A DNA stretch of 64,000 nucleotides from Muribaculaceae bacterium. Its GTDB lineage: Bacteria > Bacteroidota > Bacteroidia > Bacteroidales > Muribaculaceae. Positions 40,874 through 49,221 of this stretch are shown one piece after another (positions within the stretch are counted from its first letter, which is position 1; each line of letters begins with the position of its first letter). The translations under genes and the position numbers were made by a program. The stretch spans positions 1-64,000 of the forward strand of contig WGUO01000007.1 in assembly GCA_014867205.1 (NCBI GenBank). Direction: 5' to 3'. Below the pieces are notes generated by a model. The model searched no databases. It was not told the origin of the DNA and saw only the letters and a program-made list of their open reading frames with translations.

Positions 40874-42715
40874 TCAAGACAGCAGCCGCGATATTCTATG
40901 CTCGTCGAGAGCCGTGTAGACCGGATGCCCGTCGGGCGTAAGCGAGGGTGAGGGAAGAGAGAAGAGCGATGTGATGACGCTCTCCATCTCGGCCGCGGAG
41001 AGGCGCTGCCCGCGCCTTATGGCTGCCGACCTGGCCATCACAAGTGCCATGCGCTCGCGTAGCGTTGCCCCCACGTCGCCCTCTTTGCCGTAGTTGGCTG
41101 TGTCGTCGGCTATCGAGTCGAGTATGCGGAGTATCACATCGCGTGGCTCCGACCCTGACGGAAGTGCGGGCACCGACATTATGCGCCACTTCCGGTCGGA
41201 TTCGTATTCGAGCGTGAACCCGAGGCGGCGCAGATCCCCGCTTATGTCGCCCAGGGCTGCCTGCTGCGACTCGTCGAGTTCCAACGTCTCGGGGAACATC
41301 TGCGTCTGGGCCACTGCCTCCGAGCGCTCGAGACGCTGCAGGAAATCCTCATAAAGTATGCGCACATGCGCGCGGTGCTGGTCAATCAGCAGCAGACCCT
41401 CGCGCGTCGAGGTCACTATGTATTTCTCGGCAAACTGTATGCACACCGAGGCCGACATGTCGGGCTGATCCCCCGGTATCTGACTGGGTCCGCTGAATAT
41501 ATCGGGGGCCGGTTCGGGCATAGGCTCAGCCTCCTGTCTCCGCTCCGCGAAGTTACTGTAGAGTTTCTCCCAGTCGCTCTCTATGCGGACACGCCTGTCG
41601 CGGCCGGGCTGCGTGAAGGGGTTGTAGTCGTCGCGGTATGTCACCCGGGGCTCAGGCACCTCCTCGCCCTGACGGGCCGGGTGAAGCGGGATGGCGTCAA
41701 TCGAGAAGTCGATGCTCGGCACCGCCGAGTATTTGCCCAGCGCCGTCTTTACGGCTGACACGAGTATCGGCCATATCTGCTGCTCGTACTCGAACTTTAT
41801 CTCGTTCTTGGTGGGATGTATGTTGACGTCGATCGTCGAGGGGTCAACAGTAAAGCGCATGAAGTAACACGGCATCGTGTCGGCGGCTATCAGAGAGTCG
41901 TAGCAGCTCACAATCGCCTTGTGGAAGTATGGATGCCGCATGTTGCGCCCGTTCACTATAAGGTATTGCAGCGGGTTGCGGCGTCGCGCGAACTCGGGCC
42001 GCGACACGAATCCCTCTATCTTGACGAGTGACGTGTCAACCTCCACAGGTATCAGATGGTCTGACTTCAGGTTATTCTTCCAGATGTCCTCGATGCGGAT
42101 GCGCAGTGACCCGGCACGCAGGTCGAGCGTGCGCACTCCGGTGTCGATGTGCATGCGGATGTTGTTGTTGACGAGCGCCAGCCTCTCGAACTCGCGCATT
42201 ATGTTCGACAGCTCTACATTGTCGCTCTTGAGGAACTTGCGGCGCGCCGGAACGTTGAAGAATATCTTGCGCACTGAGATCACGGTGCCCTTGTCGCAGA
42301 CGCAGGGCTCCTGGGCCGTGACTTTCGAGCCGAGTATCACGAGGCGCGTGCCGACCTGCGAGCCGGCGGTGCGGGTGCGCACCTCGACCTCCGATATGGC
42401 GCATATCGACGGCAACGCCTCGCCCCGGAATCCCATGGTGCGCAGGGTGAACAGGTCGTCGGCCTTGCTTATCTTCGAGGTGGCATGACGCTCGAAGGCC
42501 ATGCGCGCGTCGGTCTCCGACATGCCGCAGCCGTTGTCTATGACCTGTATCAGGGTCTTCCCCGCGTCCTTGACCACGACCTGTATGTCGGTGGCGCCGG
42601 CGTCGACGGCGTTCTCGACAAGTTCCTTGATCACCGACGCCGGACGCTGTATCACCTCGCCGGCCGCTATCTGGTTGGCGACTGAGTCAGGAAGCAGTCT
42701 TATCACATCACTCAT
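40874..42715 (-). CDS. mutL: DNA mismatch repair protein MutL (613 aa)
   Basis: The N-terminal GHKL ATPase (about residues 1-330) shows IAAGEVIQRPASVIKELVEN, VIDNGCGM, RHATSKI and TMGFRGEALPSI. A linker follows, and a C-terminal dimerisation domain from about 430. MutL couples mismatch recognition by MutS to strand removal. The C-terminal endonuclease motif, DQHA-x2-E-x4-E in nuclease-type MutL, reads DQHRAHVRILYE here, with Arg for Ala and Val for the first Glu; nicking activity may be reduced or differently arranged. Its ATG overlaps the end of the OstA-like gene by 8 bp, so it is the last gene of the envelope-biogenesis operon. Confidence 0.95.
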   Translation of the reverse strand: MSDVIRLLPDSVANQIAAGEVIQRPASVIKELVENAVDAGATDIQVVVKDAGKTLIQVIDNGCGMSETDARMAFERHATSKISKADDLFTLRTMGFRGEALPSICAISEVEVRTRTAGSQVGTRLVILGSKVTAQEPCVCDKGTVISVRKIFFNVPARRKFLKSDNVELSNIMREFERLALVNNNIRMHIDTGVRTLDLRAGSLRIRIEDIWKNNLKSDHLIPVEVDTSLVKIEGFVSRPEFARRRNPLQYLIVNGRNMRHPYFHKAIVSCYDSLIAADTMPCYFMRFTVDPSTIDVNIHPTKNEIKFEYEQQIWPILVSAVKTALGKYSAVPSIDFSIDAIPLHPARQGEEVPEPRVTYRDDYNPFTQPGRDRRVRIESDWEKLYSNFAERRQEAEPMPEPAPDIFSGPSQIPGDQPDMSASVCIQFAEKYIVTSTREGLLLIDQHRAHVRILYEDFLQRLERSEAVAQTQMFPETLELDESQQAALGDISGDLRRLGFTLEYESDRKWRIMSVPALPSGSEPRDVILRILDSIADDTANYGKEGDVGATLRERMALVMARSAAIRRGQRLSAAEMESVITSLFSLPSPSLTPDGHPVYTALDEHRISRLLS

Positions 42716-44657
42716 GGCCTGTCAGTCTTAGCGGAGTTGTTGAATTATTGGAGTTATCGGGGCTATTGGTACTATCGGGGTTATCCCCTTCAGGCGGCGT
42801 CTCTCCCGGCTGAGGCCTGGTCATCATCTCTCGCGAGGGTCTCGGCACCGTCTTGAACAGCGGCGGCTCGCGGAAGTATGCCTCAAGTTCGTCGGAGATG
42901 TCGCCGAGTTCATCGGCCCAGTGCATCTTGTCGCCGTACCACTCGCGTCTCGGTCTCAGCGACTCGAACCATCGGAAGCCCTCGATATACTGCTGCGATT
43001 TCTTGACCTCGAACATCGGGGTCACCGTGCCCGACACCTCTGGCCACATCTTGAGCCGCTCTACCTTGTTGCTGTCCATGTCGAGGGTGAGGTAGGAGCT
43101 CTCGGCATGCACGAGCTTGTTGTATGAGGAGTCCTTCTCCTGAGGAAGCATGATTACCATGACATTGCCGTCGACCTCGAGCCGCTTCAGCCTCTGGTCC
43201 TCGAGATAGGCCTTCATGTATGCGCCGGTCATCTGGTTGTAGAAGTCCTCTGCGATATGCTCGGCCACCATACCCGACTCAGGCAGCTCAGCCCAGTCGG
43301 GTGTTGAGTCGTTGAAGTGTACGTCTATGCGGTTGCCGTAGACCTGACGCTCGCCGGTCCAGACCACCGGCTTGCGCATCATGTGGAGCATCGAGTCGCG
43401 CTCTACCATCAGCAGCGTGTCAGCTATGCCCTGAAGGTCCTTGTTGAAGAAACGGGCACGGCCTATGGCACGTGCCACGTGGAAATCGCGGGGCACGGTG
43501 TCGACAGTGTCGCGGACCAGAGTCTCCATGAACGACAGGACCGTGTCAGCGCGGAGAAAAAGCGTGTCGGGACGCGAGTATTCCAGGAGCAGAGGATAGT
43601 AGGTTGACATGGCCTCGCGCGTGGAATCATTGTATTCGCCATAGCCGCCGATCAGCGTCACCTTGCGGGCTGTGTCGGTGATGACCATCGGCGCGGGATG
43701 CCGCGACGGGTCACGGAACATGTATGCCTTGCTCACCCGCGAGCGCTTGTCGTATATTATGGAGTCTCCCTCGAGGGTCGTCACGTTGAGCGACGAGTCG
43801 CGGTGCATTATCGTCGACCTCGCAGTCAGTTCTGCATGGTCGGTAGCCGTGTTGTAGTGGCCCCGCGTCGTGATTATCGTGTCGTTGGCCCCCTCGATGC
43901 GTGTCAGAGTGTTGATGTCGGCTATGTGGGTCGCCGTATTGTAGTCGAGCTCATTGGTGGTCAGCCGGTAGCCATCCTTGCGGTTCACAAGCAGAACATC
44001 ATCGCGGAATTTTGCCTCCTTGGTCGAGGGCGAATATTCGCCGTAGGTCGAGGTCAGAGTATTCATGTCGTCTTCCAGACGGCCCCAGGTCACGTACCAT
44101 CCGCGCTGGGCGTTCAGGTCATAGTCGAGGCTGTCGGTCACGAGCGTCACGGTGCGGTTCTTCAGCTCGACATTGCCGCGCGACGGCCCGCTTGTCAGCG
44201 TGGCATGCTTGACCATGCCGTCGTAGAAGAGCCGGTCGGCATATACGAACAGTGTGTCGCCCTGCCGCATCTCTACATGCCCGAAGGCATGCATCGAGTT
44301 CTTCTGAGGGTAGTAGTATGCGGAGTCGCAGAACATCCACATGCTCCCCTGGCGGAACTTTACAGAGCCCTTGACAATCTGGAACTCCTCGAACTCATTG
44401 GCCGGACGGAACAGCGAGTCGGCGTTCTCGAGAAACACCTTGTCGTCCTGATAACGGTTGGCCTCGGGAATCGAGGGCTTCAGCGGCTTGGTCGGCGCCG
44501 GGCGCGTGTAGGTCTCCTTCTTCTGCTCGGCGGCGCGCCGCGTCTGTGCAAGTGCCCCCTGCAGCACAGAGAGCGTGCCGGCTGCGACAAGCGCAGTCAG
44601 CACGTACAGTATATATTTAGGCTTTCTAAATCCGCTTTTTCTCATCTGTTCAGTCAA
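42708..44657 (-). CDS. OstA-like (LptA/LptD N-domain family) protein (649 aa)
   Basis: An N-terminal hydrophobic anchor (YILYVLTALVAAGTLSV) is followed by long runs of OstA beta-jellyroll repeats: VKFRQGSMWMFCDSAYYY, HVEMRQGDTLFVYADRLFY, VELKNRTVTLVTDSLDY, and similar units. OstA domains carry lipopolysaccharide across the periplasm in the Lpt bridge; here they would act in LPS or lipid transport to the outer membrane. The last 60 residues are Pro/Asn/Ser-rich and probably disordered. It follows the SurA-like gene by 38 bp and overlaps mutL by 8 bp. No LptD barrel is visible, so it is closer to the Bacteroidota OstA_2-type proteins than to LptD itself. Confidence 0.85.
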   Translation of the reverse strand: MTEQMRKSGFRKPKYILYVLTALVAAGTLSVLQGALAQTRRAAEQKKETYTRPAPTKPLKPSIPEANRYQDDKVFLENADSLFRPANEFEEFQIVKGSVKFRQGSMWMFCDSAYYYPQKNSMHAFGHVEMRQGDTLFVYADRLFYDGMVKHATLTSGPSRGNVELKNRTVTLVTDSLDYDLNAQRGWYVTWGRLEDDMNTLTSTYGEYSPSTKEAKFRDDVLLVNRKDGYRLTTNELDYNTATHIADINTLTRIEGANDTIITTRGHYNTATDHAELTARSTIMHRDSSLNVTTLEGDSIIYDKRSRVSKAYMFRDPSRHPAPMVITDTARKVTLIGGYGEYNDSTREAMSTYYPLLLEYSRPDTLFLRADTVLSFMETLVRDTVDTVPRDFHVARAIGRARFFNKDLQGIADTLLMVERDSMLHMMRKPVVWTGERQVYGNRIDVHFNDSTPDWAELPESGMVAEHIAEDFYNQMTGAYMKAYLEDQRLKRLEVDGNVMVIMLPQEKDSSYNKLVHAESSYLTLDMDSNKVERLKMWPEVSGTVTPMFEVKKSQQYIEGFRWFESLRPRREWYGDKMHWADELGDISDELEAYFREPPLFKTVPRPSREMMTRPQPGETPPEGDNPDSTNSPDNSNNSTTPLRLTGHE

Positions 44658-44695
44658 TTACTTCCGGATCCGGCCTTCATGACGCACTCATGGCA

Positions 44696-46060
44696 TCAGT
44701 GGCTGCCGGAGTTCCAGCCCTTGTACTGGAATTCGCAGCCATCCCATCCGTCGGATATACGCGTATAGGTCTCCTTTATCTTCTTCTCGACCCATTCGTT
44801 GATAATCTTCTGCCGCGCGCTCCGCTCGTACATCTGCTTGATCATGTTGAAGTCGTCGGAAAGGGTCGCCTTGTGGCCCGGAATACGGTTGGTGAGCTTG
44901 ACAATGGCGATGACATCGCGGTTCTTGCGCTGGTCCTTCATGATGAACGCCTCGGATATGTCGCCGGGCTGCATAAGCTCGATGCGACGCGACACCTCGG
45001 GCGGAAGGTCCTGCATCTCAAACCGGCTTGACCCGGTCTTCATGTTCATCATGATGCCGTTGTTGTTCTTCGTGTCCTTGTCCTGCGACACCCAGCGTGC
45101 CGCCTCCTCGAAGGGCACCTTGCCGGCCACAATCTCCTTGCGGAGTGAGTCAAGCTTCACCACTCCCTCGCTGAGGTCCTTGTCGCTGACCTTGGGGGTC
45201 AGCAGGATGTGGCGCACATTAACCTGCTCGCCCCGCTTCTCTATCAGCTGGATGATATGGTAGCCGTATTCGGTCTCGACGATTCGCGACACACGGTTGG
45301 GGTCGCTCAGGTTGAACGCTACCTGAGAGAACTCAGGCACCCAGTCGGCACGCCCGTGAAAACCCAGCTCGCCGCCCTGGTTTGACGAGCGGTCCTCACT
45401 GTACATGATGGCCAGAGTCGAGAATGGAGTCTCGCCCCGGTTCACGCGGTCGGCATAGTCGCGGAGGCGGGCCTTGACATCCTCTATCTCCTGCTCGGGT
45501 ATCTTAGGATTTATCATTATGACCTGCGCCTCGACCTGCATCGGCACGTAGGGAACGCTGTCCTCGGGGAGTGACGTGAAATATTTGCGCACATCGCTGG
45601 GCGTAGGCTTGAAGTCCTTGGTCAGGTTACTCTGCACCTGCTCCACTATATAATTGTTGCGCATCAGGTCCATAAGTTGCTCGCGCAGCGCAGGCAGAGG
45701 CTTGCGGAAGTATTCCTCTACCTTCTCGCGCGACCCGAGATTGGCTATGAAGTAGTTGATTCGCTTCTCGACTCCCGCCGACACCTGCGCCTCTGGAGCC
45801 TCTATGGTGTCTATCTTGGCCTGGTGCAGATAGAGCTTCTCCACTGCCAGACGCTCAGGTATCACACAGTAGGGGTCACCGCCGAGCGAGACGCCCTCCT
45901 GACGTGCCTGCATATACTGCTCCTCGATATCCGATCGGTAGATCGCCTCGTCGCCTACCACCCACGCCACCTCGTCGATGACGTTCTTCTTGACCGGCGC
46001 CGCTATAGCGCAGACTGCTGCCAGTCCGACAGCCGGAACTATAAGTTTTCGTAGTTTCAC
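44696..46060 (-). CDS. SurA-like periplasmic peptidyl-prolyl isomerase, two parvulin domains (454 aa)
   Basis: A signal peptide (MKLRKLIVPAVGLAAVCAIA) is followed by a SurA N-terminal chaperone region (EVAWVVGDEAIYRSDIEEQY). Two PpiC modules come next: the first about residues 175-280 (FSTLAIMYSEDRSSNQGGEL, then VETEYGYHIIQLIEKR), the second from NVRHILLTPKV to about 390. SurA-type proteins escort outer-membrane barrel proteins through the periplasm. It starts 4 bp after the smaller PPIase-like lipoprotein and is followed by the OstA-like gene, which fits a joint role in outer-membrane assembly. Confidence 0.93.
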   Translation of the reverse strand: MKLRKLIVPAVGLAAVCAIAAPVKKNVIDEVAWVVGDEAIYRSDIEEQYMQARQEGVSLGGDPYCVIPERLAVEKLYLHQAKIDTIEAPEAQVSAGVEKRINYFIANLGSREKVEEYFRKPLPALREQLMDLMRNNYIVEQVQSNLTKDFKPTPSDVRKYFTSLPEDSVPYVPMQVEAQVIMINPKIPEQEIEDVKARLRDYADRVNRGETPFSTLAIMYSEDRSSNQGGELGFHGRADWVPEFSQVAFNLSDPNRVSRIVETEYGYHIIQLIEKRGEQVNVRHILLTPKVSDKDLSEGVVKLDSLRKEIVAGKVPFEEAARWVSQDKDTKNNNGIMMNMKTGSSRFEMQDLPPEVSRRIELMQPGDISEAFIMKDQRKNRDVIAIVKLTNRIPGHKATLSDDFNMIKQMYERSARQKIINEWVEKKIKETYTRISDGWDGCEFQYKGWNSGSH

Positions 46061-46064
46061 GCTT

Positions 46065-46988
46065 CTATTCTGTTTTCTGTTGTTTTGTTTCAGAGTCTTC
46101 TTTCATGCGCCCGGCAACCGGGTCATAGAGGCCGGGCCTCAGCTTCCCCTCGTCGATGCGCTGCCGGTAGATGTCTATCATGAGGTTATTCCGCATCGCG
46201 GCTATGTCGGACACACGGAGTATCTCGCGTATCTTCAGACGGGCGAACTCATATGGCATCTCTGTGCCTGACGGCAGATACTCCGAGATGTGAAGCAGGT
46301 ATACCGATCCTCCGTCGCTTGTCTCAAAGTTCTTGGTCGAGCGGACAAAGGCGTCCGCGTCGTAGAACCGGTATGGTATCTGGTCGGTGATCACATTCCA
46401 TTCGTGCCACTCATCCTTGAAGTACTTGTATTGCGAGGCCTGACGAAGTCCCGATTTCTCGATCTTGTCAAACGACTCGTCGGTGAACTGCGTCATCCAG
46501 CGGCGCAGGTTGTCGAGCGACTCGTCGTTCTCCGATACCTTCAGGTATGCCCCCTTTACCAGCGGCTGCGTAAGCACCATCTGCTCGTGATTCGCGTCGT
46601 AATACTCCCGTATCCTCGATTCAGGGATATCGGAGCCGGCCTTGTCTGACATAGACTGAAGATATTCGTTGACGATCAGACTGTTGCGGTATGCCTCCAC
46701 CATGCGCTCTATTCGCTCGGGATCGGATATGTTCTTCTCGGCCACTTCACTCAGCACCAGGTCGCGGATCCAGCCGTCCACTATCCGGCTGAACAGATGC
46801 GCGCTGTCGGCCGGATCGAGTCCCCGCGGTATGCGGCGAAGAACATCCGACTTGGTCAGCGTCGAGTCCCCGAATGCCACAAGGATATCGTCACCACCCT
46901 GAGCCTCAACGGGTTTCGAACCGCATGAACTCAACGTTGCGACGATTGCCGACAATATCGTAACCGTTATGTCTCTGAAATAACGCAT
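46065..46988 (-). CDS. SurA-N-domain-like lipoprotein, PPIase-related (307 aa)
   Basis: The signal peptide ends in a lipobox (VATLSSC). Next is a SurA N-terminal-like helical region (LVAFGDSTLTKSDVLRRIPR, WIRDLVLSEVAEKNI). The expected parvulin catalytic pattern (GGxLG, then GYHI) is not evident; the C-terminal part reads VKGAYLKVSENDESLDNLRR and is more divergent. It is probably a chaperone-like relative that has lost isomerase activity, acting beside the SurA-like protein encoded 4 bp downstream. It is separated from the first PPIase gene by 194 bp containing a strong hairpin. Confidence 0.8.
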   Translation of the reverse strand: MRYFRDITVTILSAIVATLSSCGSKPVEAQGGDDILVAFGDSTLTKSDVLRRIPRGLDPADSAHLFSRIVDGWIRDLVLSEVAEKNISDPERIERMVEAYRNSLIVNEYLQSMSDKAGSDIPESRIREYYDANHEQMVLTQPLVKGAYLKVSENDESLDNLRRWMTQFTDESFDKIEKSGLRQASQYKYFKDEWHEWNVITDQIPYRFYDADAFVRSTKNFETSDGGSVYLLHISEYLPSGTEMPYEFARLKIREILRVSDIAAMRNNLMIDIYRQRIDEGKLRPGLYDPVAGRMKEDSETKQQKTE

Positions 46989-47107
46989 TTAACTACAAAA
47001 ATAGTGATTTTTCTTCTATTTATCCCACTTTGACAGCAATTATTTTACTCTTCTGACCCGAAACCCGGCAAAAATACGGCTCTCCCTACAGCATCCGACA
47101 TAACGGG

Positions 47108-47144
47108 AGTCGCCATATCGACCCTATCGGGCGATATGGCGACT
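47108..47144. promoter_or_regulatory. Strong intercistronic hairpin between two PPIase genes
   Basis: Perfect 13-bp arms AGTCGCCATATCG/CGATATGGCGACT enclose CCC/GGG with a TATC tetraloop and one bulged base. It lies 38 bp after the upstream gene's stop. No T-run follows on the minus strand, so it looks more like an mRNA-end stabiliser, processing site or partial attenuator than a classic terminator. Confidence 0.7.
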
Positions 47145-47182
47145 GTAAGACCAAAGAATGCAATCTTCCTACTTTAAGGGTT

Positions 47183-49120
47183 CTATTTTAATGGCTTGAC
47201 CTGTTTCAATACTTTTTCGTTTACCGTCACGGGGTATTTTGAGCGGAGCTCTTTCTCCCAGGCTGCCTGAAACTCGTTCTGGTAGTCGCTTGTCACCATT
47301 CCCTTGACGTCGTTCACCTCTTCGGGCTCGGTGATGAGGCGCGGATTGATCATGAAGTATGTCTGATACTTTGCGCTGGTCGGACGCACCTCCGGTCCGC
47401 CGAAGAGCAGATTGTCTACCATGGCGTTCGTGCCTTTCGAGACAAGCACGCGGTCAACCGATGCCTGACCCTGGAACTCCTTGCGGAGTGTCTGTGCCAG
47501 TGTGTCGGGGGCAAGCTGCGCGGCACGCTCGCGTATCAGCGATGCCACTGAGTCGTTGGCTGCCTGAACCAGGAATCCCTTGGCGTGAGGCTCTGTCCAC
47601 TTGTAGTTCGAGCGGTTGCGCTCGAAGAACTTGTTCAGCCCCTCGGTGTCTTTCGACGCGCGGTCCCAGACTTTCTTCACGCTTACCTCGTAGAGCAGCG
47701 TGCCGTCGACATATTCCTTGAGCAGGTTGCGGTAATCGGGCTCGTTCTTTGCCAGCCAGTCCTCCTCTGCCTCAACAAGGCGCGAGTTGTAGAAGGCGTC
47801 GAGCCGGTCGGCGAGTGTCTCGTCGGCCATCTGAGAGGCTGGTGTGCGGAATCTCTTGATACCATCCATAAATTCGCCGGCCTTGACTGTCTTGCCGTCT
47901 ACCTTCAGTAGCGGCAGGTCGCCGTTGGGCACCGTGGTCCAGTTGGCGAAAAGGGCGGAGTCGAGACCCTCACGGGCCACGTCGGCACGGATCGCGGCCA
48001 CCGTCTTCTCATTGATGGATCCTTTGTGCTTCTTGGCGAGTCGCTCCGTCTGACGCGCGCGGATCATCTTGAACCGTGGATCCTGCGGACTGGTGACGCG
48101 GGCCACAAGCTGAGGCTTCATCTCTGCGAAGGAATCGATATCCTTGCTGCCGATCTTCTTTATGATATGGTATCCGTATGCGGTCTTGACAGGCTTGCTT
48201 ATCTCGCCGTCGGAGAGTGAGAAGGCCACCGAGTCAAACTCCTCGACCATCTCGCCGGCCCCGAACCAGGGAAGCATTCCTCCCTGACGCGCCGAGCCAC
48301 GGTCCTCTGAATTGGCTGTCGCCACGGTCTGGAACGTCTGCGGAGCCGCGATAACCACGCTGTACAGGCTGTCGATCTCGGCCTTGGCCCGTGCCTGGGC
48401 TGCCTCGTCCTTGCCCTGAGTGAGCTTGAGGATATGCGCCACCTGTGCTTTGCCGCGCGCCTTACGGTGCTTGCCTCCCTTAAGCACATGGTAGCCTACC
48501 GGACTCTCAACCACATCTGAGATCTTGCCCTCGGGCAGTGCGAACGCAACCTCCTCAAAGGCTGCCGGGTACGCGTTGGCCACTATCCAGCCCATACGCC
48601 CTCCGCGGTTCTTGCTGCCGCGGTCCTGCGAGTAGCGGGCCGCTATGTCGGCGAAGTCGCCGCCGGCTGCGAGAACCTTCTGCAGCGAGTCTGCCTGCTG
48701 GCGAAGCCTTACGTTCTGTGCGGCGTCGCGTGTCTTGAACAGCATCACATGGTAGGCCTCCACCTCACCTTTCGAACGGTCGTAGGCTTCCTGGACAAGC
48801 TGGTTTATATAGACCGAGTCTGCCAGATAGGGGGCGGCAAGCTCATGACGGTACTGCTCCGACTCCTCCCTGAACTTCGCAAGCGTGTCGATGCCCTCTG
48901 CTCGGGCGTCGGCCACCTTCATCTTATATAGCTTGAACATCTCGACATATTCGTCAAGCGTCTGGGGATTGATCTGCTGCTTGCTGTTCTTGTTGTAGAG
49001 GTATTCAAACTCTGACTTGGGAACGTCAACGCCGTTGACGGTCATGATCACCGGATCCTTGGCGGCGAATGTCAACGCCACGGCACATGCCCCGAGTCCG
49101 GCTGCTACTGTTTTTTTCAT
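47183..49120 (-). CDS. Periplasmic peptidyl-prolyl isomerase with two parvulin domains (645 aa)
   Basis: The signal peptide is MKKTVAAGLGACAVALTFA. After an N-terminal chaperone region (VIMTVNGVDVPKSEFEYLYN), two PpiC domains are visible. The first is at about residues 120-225 (EAYHVMLFKTRDAAQN, SQDRGSKNRGGRMGWI, VESPVGYHVLKGG). The second is at about 225-335 (QVAHILKLTQGKDE, EDRGSARQGGMLPWFG, TAYGYHIIKKI). The C-terminal third is helical and lacks a third isomerase domain. It is the first gene of the run toward surA-like, ostA-like and mutL, and probably folds outer-membrane proteins. Confidence 0.92.
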   Translation of the reverse strand: MKKTVAAGLGACAVALTFAAKDPVIMTVNGVDVPKSEFEYLYNKNSKQQINPQTLDEYVEMFKLYKMKVADARAEGIDTLAKFREESEQYRHELAAPYLADSVYINQLVQEAYDRSKGEVEAYHVMLFKTRDAAQNVRLRQQADSLQKVLAAGGDFADIAARYSQDRGSKNRGGRMGWIVANAYPAAFEEVAFALPEGKISDVVESPVGYHVLKGGKHRKARGKAQVAHILKLTQGKDEAAQARAKAEIDSLYSVVIAAPQTFQTVATANSEDRGSARQGGMLPWFGAGEMVEEFDSVAFSLSDGEISKPVKTAYGYHIIKKIGSKDIDSFAEMKPQLVARVTSPQDPRFKMIRARQTERLAKKHKGSINEKTVAAIRADVAREGLDSALFANWTTVPNGDLPLLKVDGKTVKAGEFMDGIKRFRTPASQMADETLADRLDAFYNSRLVEAEEDWLAKNEPDYRNLLKEYVDGTLLYEVSVKKVWDRASKDTEGLNKFFERNRSNYKWTEPHAKGFLVQAANDSVASLIRERAAQLAPDTLAQTLRKEFQGQASVDRVLVSKGTNAMVDNLLFGGPEVRPTSAKYQTYFMINPRLITEPEEVNDVKGMVTSDYQNEFQAAWEKELRSKYPVTVNEKVLKQVKPLK

Positions 49121-49143
49121 TCCTTTTATATACGGATATAGTT

Positions 49144-49189
49144 GTTATCTGAGTTGCGACCATGCGCGCACGGCCTCAATTCAGATAAC
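49144..49189. other. Inverted repeat between recQ and the PPIase gene
   Basis: GTTATCTGA (49144-49152) and TCAGATAAC (49181-49189) form a 9-bp stem extendable by two A-T pairs, with a loop of about 28 nt. It lies 33 bp after the recQ stop. It may end recQ mRNA, though there is no clear T-run. Confidence 0.35.
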
Positions 49190-49221
49190 GAATGATTTCT
49201 TATAAAATTGTGATTGCAGTG

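Noticed and set aside
43698..44768. A 356-codon plus-strand frame opposite the OstA-like gene
   Set aside because: It is antisense to an OstA-repeat protein. Its Arg/Val/His-rich composition is typical of a mirror frame.
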